Assembly (NCBI RefSeq): GCF_003574835.2
Contig: NZ_CP063196.1
Span: forward strand, 3,038,001 to 3,102,000
Source of the DNA: Thermobifida halotolerans
Lineage (GTDB): Bacteria > Actinomycetota > Actinomycetes > Streptosporangiales > Streptosporangiaceae
Length of the DNA stretch: 64,000 nt
Reading direction: 5' to 3'
The position numbers and the translations under genes were made by a program. Every line of letters begins with the position of its first letter. The stretch's first letter is position 1. The notes under the pieces were generated by a model that searched no databases, was not told the origin of the DNA, and worked only from the letters and a program-made list of their open reading frames with translations. This document shows positions 56,613 through 64,000 of this stretch, in pieces.

Positions 56613-58471
56613 CGTGCAATCTCAAGATGGTCCGTGGCCTGGTAGAGCTGTGCGGAGTCGGAGGGGTCAGGCAGGTCTGTCGCGGCCAGCGCCTCCGCGA
56701 AGCGGAGCTTCTCCGCCTCGAAGAGCGCGCTGACCCGCGTGCGCAGGTCGTCGCGTGCCTGAATCCTGATGGTACGCAGGGGTTCCGCTCCGAACAGGGC
56801 CTTGAGCAACCGGTTCGGCGCGGCGCCCGGCGGCGGGGCGACAGCGCTGTCGTGGTCGGAGATACCGAAACCGAGCAGTCCGACGATCAGGACGAGACCG
56901 AACGCCTCGACATCGTAGGTGAAGAAACGCGACACCGAGCGCTTGGCCACTCCGTCGGAGGAGATGAGTTCGGTGATCCGGGTCTGCCAGTCGGCGACGG
57001 CCGTCCTGACCCGGTAGGCGAAGTCCGCGGGCACCTCGTCGACCGAGTGGCGTTCGGCGATGGCGCGCGCCCCGGGGATCTGCCGCCACTGCTTCATGGT
57101 CGTCTCGATCGCGCGTTCCGCGGCGGAGACCACGAGCGCCTCGACCGCGTCGCGGATCGCCTGCTCCAGGGCGCGCACCCGGGAGCGGTCCTCGGCCTGC
57201 GCCCTGGTCCCGCGTTTGCTGCGTATCCGCAGCGAGCGCGCGAGCTCCCCGCTGGCGGCGATGTCCTGCCAGCGGGCGAGCACGTTGCCGCGCAGCAGGG
57301 ACGCGTCGGAGGTACCGCGTTCGACCTCGGCCAGGGCGTCGGCGAACGCGGCGCTCGCGGACGTGGCCAGCGTGCGTCCCACCTCGGCCTGCGTCTCGAC
57401 GTGCTTGGCGAGTTCGGGGATACGGGTGCGGAAGCTGTCGAGCACGCCGAGGAGGGTGCGGCGGGCGATCCGTTCCCGTTCGACCTCGTCCCCGGCGACA
57501 TCGGCCAGATAGTCGCGGATCTGGTCCGCGGTGTTGCCGGTGAAGCGCCCTCCGGCGATCTGGTCGGTCTCGGGGATGACGAAGCGGGGAGCCGTTCCGA
57601 GGCCGTTGGCCTCCAGCATCGCCCCGAAGTGGGCGACGAGCTGTCTTCGGCCGCGCCGGGGCACCCGGGAGAGGACGACCGCCAGGGAGGTGTCGCGGTC
57701 CCGGGCGACCTGGAGGAACTGCCAGACCCGGGCGTCGGCGTAGCGCCGGCTGGTGGTGACGAACACCCACAGGTCGGCGGCGTCCAGGAACTTCGCGGCG
57801 AACTCGTGATGGGCGGCGACGGCGGAGTCGACGTCGGGGGTGTCCAGCAGCGCCACTCCCTCGGGCATGTGCTCGGTGGCGGCGAGCACCAGCATTCCGT
57901 CTTTTCCGGGCATGGCCAGGCCCTGCTGGCGGACACGGGGCAGCGACGGCAGGAACGACGCCTCGCTGAACCAGTCCACGTCGGCGGGGTTGCAGGCCAG
58001 CACGGGGCTGTTGGTGGTGGGGCGGCGCACCCCGGTGGTGGTCACCTGGGCGCCCACCAGACTGTTGACCAGGGTCGACTTTCCGGCTCCGGTGGAACCC
58101 GCGACGGCGATCAGCAGGGGGACGTCCGTCCTGCGCACCCGCGGGAGCACGTAGTCGTTGAGTTGGTCGAGGACGTCGCTGCGTGCGGTGCGGCCCTCCT
58201 CCGCTCCGGGAAGCCCCTCGACGAACTCGATGCTCCGGATCCTGTCCCGCAGCGCTTCGAGGTTCTGCTCCAGGCGGGTGTCGCGGGCCGTGGCTCCGCG
58301 GTGCGCTCCCCCCGACCTGCTTCCTCTGCGGGAACGCGCCGCGGCGGGCACACCGCCCGGGGCGTCTCTGCCCTGAGCCGCGCTGTCTCCCCCGCCCGTG
58401 CCCCTCACGGGCGCGTCCGGCACGGGTTCGCCTGGTCCTGTCGCTTCCGGCACAGCAGGCGGCCGGGTCAT
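56609..58471 (-). CDS. Dynamin-like GTPase (DynA-like)
   Basis: A 620-residue dynamin-family protein. A disordered N-terminus of ~75 residues precedes the GTPase domain: P-loop AGSTGAGKSTLVNSL near 124, TGVRRPTTNSPVL and the G3-like LLDTPDVDS. A long helical stalk follows, and one hydrophobic segment lies near 525 (AFGLVLIVGLLGFGI). It is coupled to the YfjP-like gene by a 4-bp overlap, so equal expression of the two partners is expected. ATG 58471 with AAGGGCGG is preferred; an in-frame GTG at 58507 adds 12 residues. cysG lies 60 bp upstream on the same strand. Confidence 0.85.
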   Translation of the reverse strand: MTRPPAVPEATGPGEPVPDAPVRGTGGGDSAAQGRDAPGGVPAAARSRRGSRSGGAHRGATARDTRLEQNLEALRDRIRSIEFVEGLPGAEEGRTARSDVLDQLNDYVLPRVRRTDVPLLIAVAGSTGAGKSTLVNSLVGAQVTTTGVRRPTTNSPVLACNPADVDWFSEASFLPSLPRVRQQGLAMPGKDGMLVLAATEHMPEGVALLDTPDVDSAVAAHHEFAAKFLDAADLWVFVTTSRRYADARVWQFLQVARDRDTSLAVVLSRVPRRGRRQLVAHFGAMLEANGLGTAPRFVIPETDQIAGGRFTGNTADQIRDYLADVAGDEVERERIARRTLLGVLDSFRTRIPELAKHVETQAEVGRTLATSASAAFADALAEVERGTSDASLLRGNVLARWQDIAASGELARSLRIRSKRGTRAQAEDRSRVRALEQAIRDAVEALVVSAAERAIETTMKQWRQIPGARAIAERHSVDEVPADFAYRVRTAVADWQTRITELISSDGVAKRSVSRFFTYDVEAFGLVLIVGLLGFGISDHDSAVAPPPGAAPNRLLKALFGAEPLRTIRIQARDDLRTRVSALFEAEKLRFAEALAATDLPDPSDSAQLYQATDHLEIAR

Positions 58472-58531
58472 GGCGGTTCCGCCCTTCTTGTCGGTATTCG
58501 TGGTCACAACACCCGATTCCCCGCGGCCCCG

Positions 58532-59818
58532 TCACCCCTGACCGTTCGGCCTGCCGGGCCAGGCCGGTGATCCCGCGGCGTATTGGCCTCCATGCAGTAT
58601 GTCAAGCTCTCGGGCCGCGTTCACCACTTCGCCGATGACGAGTACCGCCGGATGGCGCACCCCCGCCTCCGCGGCGGCCTCCTCGACCGTCTCCAGGGTG
58701 GCCACCAGGGTGGTCTGGGTCGGCAGGGTGGCCTCCTGCACGACGGCGACCGGCGTTTCGGGCGCCCGGCCGTGCTCGACGAGCGCGGCCGCGATCTGTC
58801 CGATGCGTTCGACCCCCATCAGCACGACGATCGTGCCGCCGCTTCGGGCGAGCGCGGCCCAGTCGACGGTGGAGCGCTCGTCCCCGGGGGCCACGTGGGC
58901 GGAGACGACGTGCAGGTCCTGGGCGACGCCGCGGTGCGTGACGGGGATGCCCGCGCTGGCGGGGGCGGCGAGCGCGCTGGTCACCCCGGGGACCACGGTG
59001 ACCGGGATCCCGGCGGCCGCGCACGCGGCGGCCTCCTCACCGCCGCGTCCGAACAGGAAGGAGTCCCCTCCCTTGAGCCGGACCACGAACTTGCCCTTCC
59101 TGGCGCGGTCGACGAGAACGTCGTTGATGCTCTCCTGGGCCATCGAACGACCATAGGGGATCTTTGCGGCGTCGATGACCTCCACCTCGCCGGACAACTG
59201 GTCGAGCAGGCTGGTGGGGGCGAGCCGGTCCACCACGACCACGTCGGCCTGCGCCAGCAACTGCCGGCCACGCACCGTGATCAGCCCGGGGTCGCCCGGA
59301 CCGCCGCCGACCAGGGCCACGCCCCGCAGCGGTTCGCGTCCCCTGCGGGCGTCCAGGGCGCCCTCGGCCAGTTCGTCGACGATGGCGTCGCGCAGTCCCG
59401 CCGCGCGCTGGGGGTCGCCGCCCGCGATCACTCCGACGGTGATCCCCGCGGCGCCTCCGGTGGCCGGGGTCCAGGCGCTGGAGGCGTGCCGGTCGTCGGC
59501 GCGGACCGACCAGATGCGCGCGGCCTCGGCCTCGGCTGTCACCGCCGCGTTGACCTCGGCGGAGTCGGTCGCCGCGTGTACCAGCCAGAAGTCGCCGAGC
59601 GCGGAGTCGGTGACGTCGCCGGTGCGGTAGGCGCGCCGCTCCCAGCGCACCTTCCCGGCCTCGGCGAGACCTTCGAGCATCGTGGTGACGTGGGGGGAGA
59701 CCACCGTGACCCGCGCGCCCGCCTCCAGGAGCACGGGGACCCGCCGTTGGGCGACGTGGCCGCCGCCCACCACGAGCACGTCCCGCCCCTCCAGTCGCAA
59801 ACCGAGGAGATACGTCAC
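58532..59818 (-). CDS. cysG: Siroheme synthase CysG (precorrin-2 dehydrogenase / uroporphyrinogen-III methyltransferase)
   Basis: A 428-residue bifunctional enzyme. The N-terminal ~150 residues form the NAD-dependent dehydrogenase/chelatase ([22 protein letters not shown]). The C-terminal ~250 residues are the SAM-dependent methyltransferase: [16 protein letters not shown] near 170, [18 protein letters not shown] and [13 protein letters not shown]. It makes precorrin-2 and siroheme, feeding both sulfite/nitrite reductase cofactor and cobalamin synthesis. The start is GTG at 59818 with GGAGG 8 nt upstream. It lies downstream of the BluB-CobT gene. Confidence 0.93.
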   Translation of the reverse strand: MTYLLGLRLEGRDVLVVGGGHVAQRRVPVLLEAGARVTVVSPHVTTMLEGLAEAGKVRWERRAYRTGDVTDSALGDFWLVHAATDSAEVNAAVTAEAEAARIWSVRADDRHASSAWTPATGGAAGITVGVIAGGDPQRAAGLRDAIVDELAEGALDARRGREPLRGVALVGGGPGDPGLITVRGRQLLAQADVVVVDRLAPTSLLDQLSGEVEVIDAAKIPYGRSMAQESINDVLVDRARKGKFVVRLKGGDSFLFGRGGEEAAACAAAGIPVTVVPGVTSALAAPASAGIPVTHRGVAQDLHVVSAHVAPGDERSTVDWAALARSGGTIVVLMGVERIGQIAAALVEHGRAPETPVAVVQEATLPTQTTLVATLETVEEAAAEAGVRHPAVLVIGEVVNAARELDILHGGQYAAGSPAWPGRPNGQG

Positions 59819-60267
59819 CGAGGCAGCCTCCAGATCCCGCTCTTCCAGCCCCGAACGTCCGAGGGCTCCGATGCGTTCGTGTGCCAGGTCCGGGTGGACG
59901 CCTGTCCTGTCCGGTCCGTCCCCGCCGGCCGCCGAGACGGCGGACGGACGTCTCGTGGTCTGCTCAGGAGCGGTTCGGCACCGGACTCCGGCCGTGCGGA
60001 CGGATCAGGGCAAGACGCAAAGCCCCTATTCCAGACACGGTCCCAAAATACCGTGCTGACAGTCCCCTCCCGCTACTACTTCCTAACGACAGTGATCCGT
60101 CTTGCTAACGGCGGAGCCCCGGCCCCTCCGCTGTGGGACGGCGCACCCGCTCCGGTGGCGGCCGCCTCCGTCGTCGGCTCCCGAGCGTCCGGGGACGCCG
60201 ACGGCGGAGGCGGCCGGGAGCTTCCTGGCGGAGGTCCCGCGGAGCGGAGCGGTCCGCCGCGCGGACC
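59819..60267. other. Region upstream of cysG
   Basis: 449 bp between bluB-cobT and cysG. It holds two candidate hairpins after the CobT stop (60159-60170 with 60205-60216, and a 7-bp stem 60251-60257 with 60261-60267). An AT-richer patch at 60030-60090 may contain the cysG promoter. No cobalamin riboswitch elements were recognised. Confidence 0.5.
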
Positions 60268-62820
60268 CTAGTCGCGCCGGGTCACCCCGGCGGAGTCGAA
60301 GGTCGCCACGTCGCGCAGGGCGCGCACGGCGCTCTGGACGAGCGGCAGCGCCAGCAGCGCCCCCGATCCCTCGCCCAGCCGCAGCTCCAGGTCGACCAGG
60401 GGCCGCAGTCCCAGGTGCTCCAGCGCCACGGAGTGCCCCGGTTCGCTGGAGCGGTGCCCGGCGACGCACGCCGACCGCGCCTCGGGGGCCAGCGCCACCG
60501 CCGCCAGGGCCGCGGCCCCGGCGATGACCCCGTCGAGCAGGACCGGGACCCGCAGGGACGCCGCGCCCAGGACGAACCCGGCCAGGGCGGCGTGCTCCAG
60601 TCCGCCCACGGCGGCCAGCGTTCCCACGGGGTCGTCCGGGTCGACCCGGTTGACGTGCAGGGCGGTGCGGACGACCTCGATCTTGTGCTCGTGCACGGCG
60701 TCGTCGACCCCGGTGCCCCGGCCGGTGACCTCGGCGGCGTCCCGCCCGGTGAACGCGGCGACCAGCGCGGCCGACGCGGTGGTGTTGGCGATTCCCATGT
60801 CGCCGGTGAGCAGGCAGCGGTTCCCGGCGGCGACCAGGTCCCGGGCGACCTCGATCCCCGCCTCGATCGCGTACTCGGCCTGCAGGCGGCTCATCGCCGG
60901 TCCCCGCGTCATGTCCGCGGTGCCGCGGGCGATCTTGCGGGGCAGCAGCCCCGGGACGGCGGGAAGGTCGTCGACCACGCCCACGTCCACGACGGTGACC
61001 TCGGCGCCGACCTGCGCGGCGAAGGCGTTGACCACCGCGCCGCCGTTGAGGAAGTTGTGCACCATCTGCGTGGTGACCTCCTGCGGCCAGGCCGTGACCC
61101 CCTGGGCGTGGACGCCGTGGTCGGCGGCGAACACCGCGACGGCCGCGGGTTCGGGGACCGGCGGCGGGCACTCCCCCGCCAGTCCGGCCAACTGGACGGA
61201 GACGTCCTCCAGCACGCCCAGGGAGCCGGGGGGCTTGGTCATGCGGGACTGGCGCTCCCGGGCCTCCTCCACGGCGCGCTGGTTCAGCGGGCCGGTTCCC
61301 GCGACGGTCTCCTCCAGCAGGCTGGTGGACTCCTGTCCGGGCAGACCGCGCTGCCCGTACTGCTCGTGGTGCACCGCCCAGGCCAGCGGGCGGCGCTGTG
61401 CCCAGCCCCCCAGGGAGAGTTCGGGTTCGGGCGGGAACTCCTCCACGTAGCCGACGCACAGGTAGGCGATGATTTCCAGGTGCGGTGGCAGGTCCAGTTC
61501 GCGGGCGAGCTCGCGTTCGGAGAAGAAACTCACCCAGCCCACGCCGAGCCCCTCGGCGCGCGCGGCCAGCCACAGGTTCTCCACGGCCAGCGCGGTGGAG
61601 TAGGCCGCGGTCTGCGGCTGGGCGTGCCGCCCCAGCGTGTGCCGCCCGCCCCGGGTGGGGTCGACCGTGACCACGATGTTGAGCGGGGTGTCCAGGATCG
61701 CCTCGACCTTGAGGCCGGAGAAGGCGCGCGCCCGCGCCCCGGGCAGGGCCCGGGCGTAGGCCTCGCGCTGGCGCTGCACGACGTCGCGCACCCGGGCGCG
61801 GGTGCCGCGGTCGTGGATCACCACGAAGTCCCAGGGCTGGGAGAACCCGACCGAGGGGGCGTGGTGGGCGGCTTCCAGGACGCGCACCAGGACGTCGTCG
61901 GGGACGGGGTCCGGGCGGAACCCCACCCTGACGTCGCGGCGTTCCCGAATGACCCGGTGGACGGCCTCGCGTTCCACGTCGCTGTAGCCGTGACCGACCG
62001 GCTCACCCGCCGGTCCGCCGGAGGCGTCGTGCACCGCGTCCGGCTCCGCCGACAGACCGGCGGGTTCGGCGACGACCTCGGCGCCGTAGTCGACCGGTTC
62101 GTCGTCGGCCGGGGCGGTCGCCGGATCGACCGGTTCGGTCTCGGAGGCCTCGGCCTCCTCGACGGGCCGGGGTTCGGGTTCGGGTGCCGCGGACGGTGCG
62201 TTCACTGGAGCGTTCCGGCTTTCGGGTTGTGTGGTTCTGCGGTCGTGCGGGGCGGGCGGCGCAGCGCTGCGGGAGGTCTCGTCCGGGGGCCTGCGGGGCG
62301 GCGCGGGGGGCTGCTCCTCCGGGCTCCGCTGCCCGGAGCGTTCGGCGGCCGCCGCCCGGAGCGGGATGACGTTGCGCGCCGTGCGCTCCGCGGTGGGGCC
62401 GCTGTCGTCGGGCGGGGCCGGTCGCGCGGGCGCCGTCCGCTCCTGCGGCGGGTCCGCGGGAACCGCCTGCGCCTCCGGACGCGCGGGCTCGGCGGGCGCC
62501 GACTGTGCCGCGGGCGGCTGGGGCGGTGCGGCGCGGTGGCCCCCGTGGCCGGATTCGGGGGCGGCGTGCCGGGGAGGCCGCGCGCCACCGGGCGTGGGAG
62601 GAGGCGCGTTCCCGGTTCCCCGCCCGGCCTCCGGCAGGCCGTCCAGCAGACCGCCCGGTGACGCGGGGTCGTCGTGGGGGGGCATCGCGGCCCAGCGGCC
62701 ACCGCCGGCGGAGGACTGCCCGGACGTGGAGTAGGGGCCCCAACCGGGTCTTCTGCGCGCACGCCCGTGGTCGCTCCCCCGTTCCTCCCCGGGAACGCTG
62801 TCTGTGCGGTCACCGCTCAA
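60268..62820 (-). CDS. BluB-CobT fusion: dimethylbenzimidazole synthase / NaMN:DMB phosphoribosyltransferase
   Basis: An 850-residue fusion. Residues 1-270 are Pro/Ala/Glu-rich and probably disordered. Residues ~275-485 match BluB, the flavin-destroying oxygenase that makes 5,6-dimethylbenzimidazole: VIRERRDVRVGFRPDPVPD, PSVGFSQPWDFVVI and GVGWVSFF. Residues ~500-850 match CobT, which activates that base with nicotinate mononucleotide: MTKPPGSLGVLEDV, ADHGVHAQGVTAWPQEVT and TGDMGIANTTASAA. The product of one domain is the substrate of the other. The start is TTG at 62820 with GGAGGAAACCC in front. It follows the CobC-like gene. Confidence 0.92.
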   Translation of the reverse strand: MSGDRTDSVPGEERGSDHGRARRRPGWGPYSTSGQSSAGGGRWAAMPPHDDPASPGGLLDGLPEAGRGTGNAPPPTPGGARPPRHAAPESGHGGHRAAPPQPPAAQSAPAEPARPEAQAVPADPPQERTAPARPAPPDDSGPTAERTARNVIPLRAAAAERSGQRSPEEQPPAPPRRPPDETSRSAAPPAPHDRRTTQPESRNAPVNAPSAAPEPEPRPVEEAEASETEPVDPATAPADDEPVDYGAEVVAEPAGLSAEPDAVHDASGGPAGEPVGHGYSDVEREAVHRVIRERRDVRVGFRPDPVPDDVLVRVLEAAHHAPSVGFSQPWDFVVIHDRGTRARVRDVVQRQREAYARALPGARARAFSGLKVEAILDTPLNIVVTVDPTRGGRHTLGRHAQPQTAAYSTALAVENLWLAARAEGLGVGWVSFFSERELARELDLPPHLEIIAYLCVGYVEEFPPEPELSLGGWAQRRPLAWAVHHEQYGQRGLPGQESTSLLEETVAGTGPLNQRAVEEARERQSRMTKPPGSLGVLEDVSVQLAGLAGECPPPVPEPAAVAVFAADHGVHAQGVTAWPQEVTTQMVHNFLNGGAVVNAFAAQVGAEVTVVDVGVVDDLPAVPGLLPRKIARGTADMTRGPAMSRLQAEYAIEAGIEVARDLVAAGNRCLLTGDMGIANTTASAALVAAFTGRDAAEVTGRGTGVDDAVHEHKIEVVRTALHVNRVDPDDPVGTLAAVGGLEHAALAGFVLGAASLRVPVLLDGVIAGAAALAAVALAPEARSACVAGHRSSEPGHSVALEHLGLRPLVDLELRLGEGSGALLALPLVQSAVRALRDVATFDSAGVTRRD

Positions 62821-62947
62821 GGGTTTCCTCCGTGGTCACTGGTCGGTCTCGGTCTCCGGTCAACGGCATGCCGCTCCCCGCCGTCGCCGCCGCGCCGCGG
62901 TCGGGGCGCCGACTCGACGGATCACGGGTCATCGGTCGCTCCCCCAC

Positions 62948-63958
62948 TCAGAGCAACTCTGCCAGAAGTCCCACGAGCCGCGCGTTGGTCTCGTCGTCTC
63001 GGACCGCGATGCGCAGATAGTCCCCTCCCAGCCCCGGGAACGTGTCGCCGCGGCGCACCGCGACGCCGCGCGTGCGCAGCGCCTCGCGCAGCCGGTCCGC
63101 GCCGGGGGTGCGCACGAGCAGGAACGAGGCGCGGGCCCCGGGGGTGACGGCCAGGCCCAGGGCGGTGAGGTCGGCGGCCAGTCGGGCGCGCCGCCCCGCC
63201 AGTTCCGCCGCCCAGGCGTCGGCCTCGGCGACCGCTCGCGGGGAACTGCACTCGCACGCCGCCACCAGCGCCGGTGTGGAGACCGACCACAGCGGCTGGA
63301 CCTCCGCCAGCCGACGGACCAGCGCCGGTTCGGCCAGCAGGTAGCCGACGCGCAGTCCGGCCAGTCCCCAGGTCTTGGTGAGGCTGCGCACGACCACCAG
63401 TCCGGGCAGGTCGGCGCGGGTGGCCAGCGACTCGGGCTCCCCCGGGACGCAGTCGGCGAACGCCTCGTCCACGACGAGTGTCCGTCCCGGGCGGGCGAGC
63501 TTGGCCAGGGTTCCGGCGGAATGCAGCACCGACGTGGGATTGGTGGGGTTGCCGACCACGACGAGGTCGGCGTCCTCGGGGATGGCGTCGGGGTCGAGGG
63601 CGAAGTCGCCGTCCAGGATGGTCCGCTCGACCGGGTGCCCGGCTGCGCGCAGCGCCGCCTCGGGTTCGGTGAACTGGGGGTGCACCACGACCGCGCGGCG
63701 CGGGGTGAGGGCGCGCGCCACCAGGACGAACGCCTCGGCGGCACCCGCGGTGAGCAGCACCTCCCCGGGGGTGCGGCGGTGGCGGCTGGCCACCGCCCGG
63801 CGGGCGGGCGCGGGATCGGGGTAGGCGGCCAGGTCCGCGACGGAGGCGGCGATGCGTTCGGCCAGCCATCGCGGCGGGGTCCGGTCGCGCACGTTGACCG
63901 CGAAGTCGAGCAGACCGTGCCCGACCTCGGAATCGCCGTGGTGGCGCAGATCGACCAT
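62948..63958 (-). CDS. cobC: CobC-like PLP-dependent aminotransferase (Rv2231c family)
   Basis: A 336-residue class I/II fold aminotransferase. The substrate-side start is DLRHHGDSEVGHGLLDFAVNVRD. The loop VVGNPTNPTSVL and the PLP Lys in SLTKTWGLAGLRVGY near 192 are intact. This family is annotated as threonine-phosphate decarboxylase or a related step giving the aminopropanol arm of cobalamin. Its position before BluB-CobT supports a corrinoid role. ATG 63958 is used, but the frame stays open to the window edge (14 more codons), so a longer protein cannot be ruled out. Confidence 0.85.
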   Translation of the reverse strand: MVDLRHHGDSEVGHGLLDFAVNVRDRTPPRWLAERIAASVADLAAYPDPAPARRAVASRHRRTPGEVLLTAGAAEAFVLVARALTPRRAVVVHPQFTEPEAALRAAGHPVERTILDGDFALDPDAIPEDADLVVVGNPTNPTSVLHSAGTLAKLARPGRTLVVDEAFADCVPGEPESLATRADLPGLVVVRSLTKTWGLAGLRVGYLLAEPALVRRLAEVQPLWSVSTPALVAACECSSPRAVAEADAWAAELAGRRARLAADLTALGLAVTPGARASFLLVRTPGADRLREALRTRGVAVRRGDTFPGLGGDYLRIAVRDDETNARLVGLLAELL

Positions 63959-64000
63959 GTGACCTCGCGTTCCCCCGATACGCTGGACGTCCTCGACGAC
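63959..64000. other. Window edge upstream of cobC
   Basis: 42 bp, open in the cobC frame on the minus strand. A GGGGGAACGCGAGG precedes the cobC ATG. It may be the tail of an upstream gene. Too short to assign. Confidence 0.3.

Noticed and set aside
59819-60267. Possible cobalamin riboswitch upstream of cysG
   Set aside because: I could not find the conserved B12-box or the characteristic paired core. A covariance-model search for the cobalamin riboswitch with a significant hit would reverse this.

Overview
The window is about 64 kb of high-GC, gene-dense DNA from an actinobacterium. ClpP1/ClpP2 with ClpX, a mycothiol-dependent nitroreductase family protein, DUF4233 and DUF4192 proteins, an MT0933-type antitoxin, a group II truncated globin, an Eis-type acetyltransferase, leaderless-looking GTG starts and the lack of prophage or insertion sequences all fit Actinomycetota. 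The mre region and a BluB-CobT fusion make a Nocardiopsaceae-like genome (Thermobifida/Nocardiopsis) my best guess. The family assignment is inference, not proof.

Region 1 (0.1-22.2 kb, mostly minus strand) is a backbone that in Streptomyces runs tig-clpP1-clpP2-clpX-valS-folC-DUF4233-ndk-mreBCD-pbp2-rodA-radical SAM-DUF2344-rne. The order is kept here with conspicuous damage. mreC and mreD are missing, and PBP2 is reduced to a 99-residue membrane stub between mreB and rodA. A toxin-antitoxin pair sits between rodA and the radical SAM gene. The valS position between folC and clpX holds a 5-kb block of exported proteins: two related repeat lipoproteins, an LVIVD-repeat protein, a DUF305 lipoprotein and a PepSY lipoprotein. 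This block contains a segmental duplication with a decayed copy of the folC 5' end. A tRNA-Pro (minus) and a tRNA-Gly (plus) close the region.

Region 2 (22.8-45 kb) is mixed-strand housekeeping and transport: a HxGH nucleotidyltransferase, an ABC exporter, a lysine-tailed 2Fe-2S ferredoxin-like protein, an MgtE magnesium transporter, a SpoIIE-type phosphatase, an Eis-type acetyltransferase, ribose-5-phosphate isomerase B, a DsbA-fold oxidoreductase, aminopeptidase N, 4-alpha-glucanotransferase, an MFS permease, an amidase, a NERD-domain membrane protein, dihydroxyacid dehydratase, an FmdB zinc ribbon and an HNH nuclease.

Region 3 (45-54 kb) holds a prolyl oligopeptidase, a thioesterase, an MFS permease, a truncated globin, the ABC-F factor EttA, a DUF4192 protein and a membrane diguanylate cyclase.

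Region 4 (54.4-64 kb, all minus) holds a translationally coupled pair of dynamin-like GTPases and a corrinoid/siroheme group: CobC-like aminotransferase, BluB-CobT fusion and CysG. These cobalamin enzymes would supply the amino-propanol arm, make and activate the lower ligand, and make precorrin-2. Most genes end at strong GC hairpins, often shared by convergent genes. No CRISPR array, insertion sequence, rRNA or cobalamin riboswitch was recognised.
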